From assembly GCA_030765525.1 (NCBI GenBank), contig JAVCCK010000010.1, positions 1 through 64,000 on the forward strand: 64,000 nt of DNA. Direction: 5' to 3'. A model generated the notes under the pieces. The model searched no databases. It saw only the letters and a list, made by a program, of their open reading frames with translations, and was not told the origin of the DNA. Origin of the DNA: Candidatus Lernaella stagnicola. GTDB taxonomy: Bacteria; Lernaellota; Lernaellaia; Lernaellales; Lernaellaceae. This document shows, one piece after another, positions 16,968 to 23,252 of the stretch. The number at the start of each line of letters is the position of its first letter. Within the stretch, counting starts at the first letter, position 1. A program made the translations under genes and the position numbers.

Positions 16968-18492
16968 ACATGCTGACGTCGTGATTATCGGCTCCGGAGC
17001 GGGCGGCGGTACGGTAGGCGCCGAATTGGCCGAGGCCGGATACAAGGTCGTGTTTTTGGAAGCGGGTAAGGACCTGAATATCGAGTACGGCTCGCCCGAC
17101 CACTTCGCCAATCGCCAGCGTTTTCTCGACACCGTGAACGACGGATTGTTCTGGCACGAGGAATACACCGGTCGTAACTGGCGGACCGACATGGGCGAAT
17201 GCGCCGGCGGCGGTACGACCTGCTACGCGGGCGTGTTGGAAGAGTCGACACCCGAAGATTTCAACGCCGGTCTCTGGCCCTTTAGCTGGGAAGAGTTTCA
17301 GCCCTACTTCGAGCTGACGAAAAAGCGCTACCACGTGTATCGTTGGCCGCTGGAAGAACTCAGCCACTACGCGCAGGTCGTCAACGAAGCGGCCGGCGAC
17401 ATCTTGGGGCCGATCCAATCGGGCTTTAACCGCGAGCCGTATTTCGAATACGGCGTGTACCACGATCGCTGCCGGCAGTGTCGTTGCTGCCTGCTGGGTT
17501 GTCGCTACAACGCCAAGGCGAACGCCACGACGATCGCGCTGCCCAAAGCGAAGTGGTACGGCGCCGAAGTGCGGGAGAACTGTTGGGTCACCCGCCTGAA
17601 CACCAACCCCGCCGGCACGAAAGTAACCAGCGTCACGTACCTGAAACGCACGACGACGGGCGTAACGTCCGAGCACGTCGAAGAGCACGAAATCATCGCC
17701 GACCGCTACATCCTGGCCGCCGGTTCGATGATGACGCCGATGCTGTTGCACTGGTCGGGCCGCAAAGGCGAGACACTGGCCAATTCTTCGGGACAAGTGG
17801 GACGCAATTTGCGCGGCCACTTCTTCCGCGCAACCTACGCCGTGATGAAGCGCGACGACGTGCGCACCTACCAAGGCAACCTCGTCGAACTCAACGACCT
17901 GTACCAGAATTGGGACAAGGGTTACTTGCTCGAGTTCAACATGGCCGCGCCGCCGACGTACCTGGGCGGCATGGTCGAGGTGATGGAAAAGGAAGACCTG
18001 CTCGACATGATCGGGCTCAAGTTCAAACGCATCATGCGCAACTACAGCAAGATGATCGTCTCCGCGCCGCTGACCCGCAGCTTCGACGACGGCTTCACCG
18101 AAAACTCGATCATGCCGCACCCGACGCGGGAAAATCGTTACGGCGATCCGCTGCCGGTTGTTGACTTCGAACCGAACGCCCAAGAACTCGCGTGGGTCGA
18201 CACAGCCACTGCGGCCGCCGATGACATCATCCTGGCGGCGGGCGGCGACCCCGAACAAATGTTCCATGGCGGTATCGACGTCGTCCACAAAGTCGGCACG
18301 TGCCGCATGGGCACCGATCCGAAAGACTCGGTCGCCGACGTCAACGGCCAAGTGTGGGATATGGACAACCTCTGGATCGCCGATGGTAGTTTGTTCCCCG
18401 CGCCGCTGCTGGCCAACTGCGCGTTCATCATTTACTGCCTGGGTTACAAGGTCGCTGACGGCATTCTCGGCCGCAGCACCCCGACGGTGTAA
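16960..18492 (+). CDS. GMC-family FAD-dependent dehydrogenase
   Basis: 510 residues. VVIIGSGAGGGTVGAELAEA (Gly11, 13, 16) binds FAD. The GMC C-terminal half shows HKVGTCRMG, LWIADGSLFP and a final FIIYCLGYKVADGI, with the His and Asn of the active site in that region. A cysteine cluster DRCRQCRCCLLGC around residue 171 is a feature of the gluconate/sorbitol-dehydrogenase-like subgroup. No signal peptide is present, so export probably depends on the Tat signal of the previous gene product. Together with the seven-haem lipoprotein it should oxidise an alcohol or polyol in the periplasm and pass electrons to haem. Substrate unknown. A terminator follows. Confidence 0.88.
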   Translation: MIEHADVVIIGSGAGGGTVGAELAEAGYKVVFLEAGKDLNIEYGSPDHFANRQRFLDTVNDGLFWHEEYTGRNWRTDMGECAGGGTTCYAGVLEESTPEDFNAGLWPFSWEEFQPYFELTKKRYHVYRWPLEELSHYAQVVNEAAGDILGPIQSGFNREPYFEYGVYHDRCRQCRCCLLGCRYNAKANATTIALPKAKWYGAEVRENCWVTRLNTNPAGTKVTSVTYLKRTTTGVTSEHVEEHEIIADRYILAAGSMMTPMLLHWSGRKGETLANSSGQVGRNLRGHFFRATYAVMKRDDVRTYQGNLVELNDLYQNWDKGYLLEFNMAAPPTYLGGMVEVMEKEDLLDMIGLKFKRIMRNYSKMIVSAPLTRSFDDGFTENSIMPHPTRENRYGDPLPVVDFEPNAQELAWVDTATAAADDIILAAGGDPEQMFHGGIDVVHKVGTCRMGTDPKDSVADVNGQVWDMDNLWIADGSLFPAPLLANCAFIIYCLGYKVADGILGRSTPTV

Positions 18493-18520
18493 TCCGCACA
18501 ACACAACGCAAATCAGAACG

Positions 18521-18550
18521 AAGCGGCCTGGAGACGGGTCGCTTTTTTTT
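18521..18550 (+). terminator. Rho-independent terminator of the dehydrogenase operon
   Basis: AAGCGGCC and GGTCGCTT pair (one G-U) around a short loop and are followed by eight T. Located 29 bases after the GMC gene stop. Confidence 0.85.
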
Positions 18551-18751
18551 GGACTCGCGGCGCTGTATCCAGCACTTCCGCCGCCAACCGCCGACCGGTG
18601 GAATTCCAGCGGTTACCGCAGGTTTTTGAGTGCGCACGGTGCAGGCGCTTCGAGCGTCGCCCGTGAGTTTGTGTGATGCATCAGGCTGCTTCGGCTCGTT
18701 TTTCCAAGGTTTTTCGGTGAACGCCGACTCATCTTCCGCGCCGATGATTTC

Positions 18752-18767
18752 TGGCACATTCCTTGCT
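18752..18767 (+). promoter_or_regulatory. Sigma-54 (-24/-12) promoter
   Basis: TGGCAC-N5-TTGCT is an essentially perfect sigma-54 element, with GG and GC ten bases apart. The predicted start near 18778 is about 30 bases before the zinc-ribbon gene ATG at 18809. Transcription would need an AAA+ activator such as the NtrC-type protein encoded at 34073. The rest of 18551-18808 shows no gene. Confidence 0.75.
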
Positions 18768-18808
18768 CATTTATGTCCATAGCGGATGGGCTGAGAAAGG
18801 ATGCGGAC

Positions 18809-19024
18809 ATGACGCAGATCACAGAAAATACTTCTTCAGCGTTGGCTAATTCGATCATGTTGACGGTGTGCGCACATTGCGGGCGCGCGAAAAACAAACG
18901 CGGTCAGTGGGTGCGGATTCCGTCGTTTTGGAGAATCAGAGACATGGTGCATACGACGCACGGCATTTGCCCGCGCTGTGCCGATCGCTATTTCCGTCAA
19001 TTCCTAAATCGCGGAGATCGATAG
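18809..19024 (+). CDS. Small two-CxxC zinc-ribbon protein
   Basis: 71 residues from ATG 18809, with AGAAAGGA seven bases upstream. It has a CAHCGRAKNKRGQWVRI motif, then after a helix HGICPRCADRYF, so two CxxC pairs that should bind zinc. Short proteins and protein tails with a CxxC...W...HGICPxC pattern are common beside or within signalling proteins of deltaproteobacteria, but their role is not established. The sigma-54 promoter directly upstream implies conditional expression. No partner gene is adjacent. Confidence 0.72.
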   Translation: MTQITENTSSALANSIMLTVCAHCGRAKNKRGQWVRIPSFWRIRDMVHTTHGICPRCADRYFRQFLNRGDR

Positions 19025-19065
19025 ATGACCATCGCATGGCGTGGACCGCCACGATGATAAAATAA

Positions 19066-19095
19066 GGGACAAACGACCATGCGGTTGTTTGTCCC
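19066..19095. terminator. Hairpin between convergent genes
   Basis: GGGACAAAC and GTTTGTCCC form a 9-bp stem around a 12-base loop. On the minus strand it is followed by TTATTTTATC. It lies between the zinc-ribbon gene and the convergent histone-like gene and could serve either. Confidence 0.6.
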
Positions 19096-19107
19096 TCAAA
19101 ATGCAAA

Positions 19108-19132
19108 AGGCGTCGATTCGAAATCGGCGCCT
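19108..19132 (-). terminator. Terminator of the Lys-Ala-Pro protein gene
   Basis: AGGCGTCGATT and AATCGGCGCCT pair over 11 bp (one wobble) around a 3-base loop. On the minus strand the stem is followed by TTTTGCATTTT. It begins at the stop codon of the gene. Confidence 0.7.
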
Positions 19133-19625
19133 ATTTCTTTTTGGCAGCTTTCTTTTTGGCCGGCTTTTTCGCCGCAGCCTTCTTCGGAGCCGCTTTCTTC
19201 GGGGCGGCTTTCTTCGGGGCAGCCTTTTTCTTCGGAGCTGCTTTCTTCGGGGCAGCCTTTTTCTTCGGAGCCGCTTTCTTCGGGGCAGCCTTTTTCTTCG
19301 CGGCTGCTTTCTTCGGAGCCGCTTTCTTCGGGGCAGCCTTTTTCTTCGGGGCGGCTTTCTTCGGGGCCGCTTTCTTCTTAGGAGCGGCTTTCTTCGGGGC
19401 AGCCTTTTTCTTCGGAGCGGCTTTCTTTTTCGCCGCCAACGCCTTCTGTTCTTCTTTGTAGGCTTTCTTCAGGACGCGGAGATCGGTCATCGTGTAATAC
19501 TTGCAGTTACGCTCCGTCTTAAAGGGTTTCAAGCCTGCCGCAGCGATCAGTTTCCGCATCTTCCCCGCGGAAACACCCACCTCTTTTGCTAAGGCGGTAT
19601 TTGAGTACTGCTTTTTAGTCGCCAT
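19131..19625 (-). CDS. Histone H1-like protein: wHTH-like head and Lys/Ala/Pro repeat tail
   Basis: 164 residues. AGGAGG precedes ATG 19625. Residues 1-60 form a small helix-turn-helix or winged-helix-like head (NTALAKEVGVSAGKMRKLIA, then KYYTMTDLRVLKKAY). Residues about 62-164 consist almost only of AAPKK, KAAPKKAAPKK and AAAKK repeats, the composition of histone H1 and of bacterial Hc1/AlgP-type proteins. Expected role: sequence-independent DNA or RNA compaction, with the head giving placement. The repeats are also present at the DNA level (19140-19440), so length probably varies between strains. A terminator follows immediately. Confidence 0.85.
   Translation of the reverse strand: MATKKQYSNTALAKEVGVSAGKMRKLIAAAGLKPFKTERNCKYYTMTDLRVLKKAYKEEQKALAAKKKAAPKKKAAPKKAAPKKKAAPKKAAPKKKAAPKKAAPKKAAAKKKAAPKKAAPKKKAAPKKAAPKKKAAPKKAAPKKAAPKKAAAKKPAKKKAAKKK
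19140..19440. repeat. Tandem coding repeat (Lys-Ala-Pro units)
   Basis: Imperfect tandem units of roughly 15-36 bases built from GGCGGCTTTCTTCGGGGC-type words, encoding the AAPKK repeats on the minus strand. The tract leaves long open frames on the other strand (rich in Phe, Gly, Ala) that are by-products. Confidence 0.85.
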
Positions 19626-19976
19626 CTAGCATCCTCCTGTTATTGGATTCGAATAACACCATATCAATTAACAATCACGTCTTTCAAGACGAGAATTTTA
19701 AAAACGCCGATTTTTTTGTCGGCGAATGCGACGTCACGCGCTCATCTTTGTTGCGCTGCGTCTTCGTTGCGCGGCACGATTTCAGTTTGCGATCCACGTT
19801 ACGCATTCCGATTCGCACAACGCGCGGCGCGAATTCATCGCCCACATCGGCAACCTCTCGTTTCGGCGAACCGTCATTACCCGCCCGCGCCGGTTGCGTG
19901 AAATGCAGATCCCACCTTGCGCAAGACGCGCCTTTGCCCTACCAAAGAATCTCGACCCTGCAAGGGAGGTCCGTTG
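19626..19976. other. Divergent intergenic region
   Basis: 351 bases between the histone-like gene (minus) and the TonB receptor gene (plus). It contains a small hairpin at 19705-19724 (CGCCGA / TCGGCG around a T-rich loop). No gene and no convincing promoter pair was recognised. Confidence 0.5.
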
Positions 19977-22295
19977 ATGAATCCGGCTCCGCCAATCGCG
20001 CCGTTGACAGCCGCGCCCCGACGAACGCTCCGCGCCCTGCTCACTTTCTGCGCCGCGATCCTGGTGACATGCCTTTTCGCATGGCCGCAATTCGCGCGTG
20101 CACAAACCGACGCCGCCGTAGGCCGCGTCACCGGTCGCGTGCTCGTTAAAGGTGTGCGCACCCCGCTGGCGTACGCCGAAGTCTTGTTGGTCGATACCTC
20201 CCTAACAGCGTTGACCGACGAAGACGGCGCGTTCGCGATCGACGACGTCCCCGCCGGGACTTACACGATTCGCATCACCGAAGACACGATCGAAGAGATC
20301 AACGAAGAGATCGAAGTTCGCACCGGCGAGGAAACCGCGCTGGTCTACTACGTGCATCAAATCGGTTACGCCCTCGACGAGATCGTCGTTGTCGCCAAAA
20401 AAGAACCCGAAGCCATGGCCCGGCAAGAATTGCAGCGAGAAGAAATCACCGGCGTGCCCGGCGCCAACAACGACGTGATTCGCGTCGTGGAAACATTGCC
20501 CGGCGTCGCCTACACGAGCGTCGCCGGCTTCGGCGGCAACGGTTTGGTGATTCGCGGCACGAGCGCCGAAGACAGCCAGTACTACCTCAACGGTTTCGAG
20601 ATTCCGCAGTTGTTTCACTTCGGCGGTTTCATCTCCATCATCAACGCCGAACTCGTTGAAGACGTCGCCTACTACCCCGGCGCGTACAAAAGCCAATACG
20701 GCAACGCCCTGGGCGGCGTGATCGAAGTCACCACGCGCGACCCGCGCCGCGATCGTTTCGGCGGCGTGGTGGATTTGGCGAGCTACTCATCGTTTCTGCT
20801 TTTTGAAGGACCGGCGGGAGACAAGTTCGCGTGGGCCGCGTCGGGGCGGCGCAGCCTGATCGATTTCATCCTGCCCGCCGTCGTCCCGGAAGATCAGGCC
20901 GAGTTCACGCTCGCGCCGCGTTTCTACGATTTCACCGGCCTGTTCAATTACGCGCCGAACCTGAGCAATGAATTCGAGTTCCTGCTGCTGGGTTCGGACG
21001 ACGCGATGAACGTGATCGGCGAGGACGACGTGAGCGATCCCTTTTCCGGCAACTCCTTCGACATGCGCATTGCGTGGCAGCGACTCGACGCCCGTTGGAA
21101 TTTCCTGCCCAACGAACGGTTTACCAATTCGCTCGCCGGCAGCCTGCTGCGCGTCGAGGCCGACTTCGCGTTCGGGCCGGAATTCAGTTGGACCAGCGTC
21201 CTCTACCAGCCGCACGTCCGCGACGACGCCTCGCTAAGCCTTGGCAAGTGGAACGAGTTGCGTTTCGGGGCCGAATCACGCGTGTACGCTTACAACTACG
21301 AAGCGGAAATCATCCGGCCGCCCAAGGAAGGCGAACCTTCGCTGAACATCACGTCGGAAGATACCATCACCACCAAGACCGACATCACTGCGTGGCAGTA
21401 CGGCGCCTACGTGGAAGATTTCATGCACCCGGTGCGCTGGCTGCAATTGGTGCCCGGCGCGCGCGCCGAATTGCTGCCGTACATCGAGCAGTACTTTCTC
21501 GAGCCGCGCCTGACGATTAACTTCCTGGCCACCGACGCCGCCAAAATCAAACTGGCCGGCGGGCTGTATCACCAGTGGCCTTCGCCGGACGAAGTGGTCG
21601 ACGATTTCGGCACGCGCGAATTGGAGCCGGAAGTCGCGTACCTCGCCTCGGGCGGCTTCGAATACGATTTCGGCGAAGGAATTCACATCGACACGCAAGG
21701 CTACTACAAGTGGCTGGACAACCTGGTCTCGCCCACCGCCGCCGGCGACGCTGAGCCATATGAAAACAGTGGCGAGGGTTTCGTGTACGGCGCCGAACTG
21801 ATCGCGCGCAAAAAACTGCTCGACCGTTTGATGGGGTGGGTAAGCTACACCTACACGGTGTCCAAACGGAAGGATGATCCCGACGCCGACTGGCGTTACT
21901 TCGACGAAGACCAGCGGCACAATTTCATCATTCTGGCCAGCTACATGCTCGGCCAAAACAAGCAGTGGCGTATCGGCGCGAAATGGCAGTACTCGACGGG
22001 CCTGCCCTACACCAAGGTTGATACGGCGGTGTACAACGCCGACGCCGATTCCTACCTGCCCATTTATTCCGATCAAATCAACGGCCGGCGGCGCGGCGAT
22101 TTCCACAAGCTCGACCTGCGCGCCGACAAGTTCTGGTACTTCAACCGCTGGACGCTCGCCGCGTACGTCGACATCCAGAACGTGTACTGGCAGGACCAAC
22201 CCGTCGGCTATGCCTATAACTTCGATTACACCGAAGAGAAACCCGTCCAGTTCCCGACCTTCATGCCGTCGCTCGGCGTGCAGGCCCGGTTCTAA
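19977..22295 (+). CDS. TonB-dependent receptor with N-terminal carboxypeptidase-regulatory-like domain
   Basis: 772 residues from ATG 19977, chosen because GGGAGGT lies six bases upstream. A signal peptide ends near FARAQT. Residues about 42-125 are a CarboxypepD_reg-like beta domain (VTGRVLVKG, AYAEVLLVDT, VPAGTYTIRI). The plug follows (GVPGANNDVIRVVETLPGVA, GLVIRGTSAEDSQYYLNGFE, ALGGVIEVTTRDPR), then a beta-barrel ending in GVQARF with the C-terminal aromatic residue needed for outer-membrane insertion. It imports an unknown ligand using TonB energy. A lipoprotein gene with a strong ribosome site follows after 12 bases and is the likely partner. Confidence 0.9.
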   Translation: MNPAPPIAPLTAAPRRTLRALLTFCAAILVTCLFAWPQFARAQTDAAVGRVTGRVLVKGVRTPLAYAEVLLVDTSLTALTDEDGAFAIDDVPAGTYTIRITEDTIEEINEEIEVRTGEETALVYYVHQIGYALDEIVVVAKKEPEAMARQELQREEITGVPGANNDVIRVVETLPGVAYTSVAGFGGNGLVIRGTSAEDSQYYLNGFEIPQLFHFGGFISIINAELVEDVAYYPGAYKSQYGNALGGVIEVTTRDPRRDRFGGVVDLASYSSFLLFEGPAGDKFAWAASGRRSLIDFILPAVVPEDQAEFTLAPRFYDFTGLFNYAPNLSNEFEFLLLGSDDAMNVIGEDDVSDPFSGNSFDMRIAWQRLDARWNFLPNERFTNSLAGSLLRVEADFAFGPEFSWTSVLYQPHVRDDASLSLGKWNELRFGAESRVYAYNYEAEIIRPPKEGEPSLNITSEDTITTKTDITAWQYGAYVEDFMHPVRWLQLVPGARAELLPYIEQYFLEPRLTINFLATDAAKIKLAGGLYHQWPSPDEVVDDFGTRELEPEVAYLASGGFEYDFGEGIHIDTQGYYKWLDNLVSPTAAGDAEPYENSGEGFVYGAELIARKKLLDRLMGWVSYTYTVSKRKDDPDADWRYFDEDQRHNFIILASYMLGQNKQWRIGAKWQYSTGLPYTKVDTAVYNADADSYLPIYSDQINGRRRGDFHKLDLRADKFWYFNRWTLAAYVDIQNVYWQDQPVGYAYNFDYTEEKPVQFPTFMPSLGVQARF

Positions 22296-22307
22296 AGGAG
22301 GGTGAGG

Positions 22308-23123
22308 ATGAAACCGCGTATCGTGTCGCTCCTTGTGCTCCTGGCCGTCGCGCTCGCCGCGCCCGGTTGCGATCTCGAATTCGACCCGGCGAGCGAAATC
22401 AAAACGCAACGCTTTCTCGGCATCATCGCCGACCCCATCGAAGCCGCGCCCGGCGAACCGATTACCTTCCGCGCCATCGTGGCCAACGGCGACGGCTCGC
22501 TCTACGAAGGGCCGATTGCGTGGGCGATCATCGGCGGCGACGCCGCGCGTCTGACCGGCGACACCGAGAACGTGGACATCAACGACTTCTACCTGCAACC
22601 CTCGCCGGATCTGCCCTTTGAGTGGATGGTGCCGGAAATTGACGAATTCGAAACCGCCTTCGGTCCGCTGCAAAGCAACGGGCAGATTCTCACCGTCGGC
22701 GCTACCGCCTTCAAAAACGGGGACCTGGAAAGCGAACCGGTCTTCGCCTACAAGCTCTTCATCGTTTCCGAGCGGGCCGAAGACGACCGCCTGCGCAACC
22801 CTGAACTCCTTGATGTCGAAGTGAAGGCCGCCGGCAACGTGCTCTCACCGAACGAAGAAGGCAGGTTTGTCACCGGCGCCAAGGAAGTGAAGCTCACGGC
22901 GCAGGTCGATCAAAAAGACGCCGACCAAACCTTCCACTGGTTCGCCACGACCGACAAGTTCGAACCCGACTTGGAAGACGAACAAACCTTCGACCCCGAC
23001 GGCACCGGGCGTTTCAGCGTCTATTGCGTGGTGAGGGAAAGCTTCTTTTTCGTGCACGACGACGGCCGCCGCACGCGGGTGACCGGTCAGGATTTCTGGC
23101 GCGGCGACATTCGCTTCCAGTAG
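22308..23123 (+). CDS. Lipoprotein partner of the TonB receptor
   Basis: 271 residues; AAAGGAGGG lies directly upstream of ATG 22308. The leader ends in AAPGC, so Cys21 is the probable lipidated residue. The mature part appears all-beta, with two or three immunoglobulin-like stretches (GEPITFRAIVANGDGS, KEVKLTAQVDQKDADQ), and has no recognised catalytic motif. Its position 12 bases after the TonB receptor suggests a surface or periplasmic ligand-binding role in the same uptake system. I recognise no named family. Confidence 0.75.
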   Translation: MKPRIVSLLVLLAVALAAPGCDLEFDPASEIKTQRFLGIIADPIEAAPGEPITFRAIVANGDGSLYEGPIAWAIIGGDAARLTGDTENVDINDFYLQPSPDLPFEWMVPEIDEFETAFGPLQSNGQILTVGATAFKNGDLESEPVFAYKLFIVSERAEDDRLRNPELLDVEVKAAGNVLSPNEEGRFVTGAKEVKLTAQVDQKDADQTFHWFATTDKFEPDLEDEQTFDPDGTGRFSVYCVVRESFFFVHDDGRRTRVTGQDFWRGDIRFQ

Positions 23124-23252
23124 CCCGCCGCGTTACAGCGCCTCCAACTTTTTCCGGATCACGATAGGCTGGAAGCCCAGCGTGTTCTCCGGCGTCGTCG
23201 CGCGGCTGATCTCTTGTCATGCACCACGCCTTGGTTTTATGGTGATCTTCCG

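Noticed and set aside
19141-19461. Phe/Gly/Ala-rich frame on the plus strand
   Set aside because: Complement of the AAPKK repeat tract; the minus-strand gene has the ribosome site, the folded head and the terminator.
21276-22673. 465-codon open frame antisense to the TonB receptor and its lipoprotein
   Set aside because: Runs across two real plus-strand genes and their junction; composition typical of antisense frames in GC-rich DNA.
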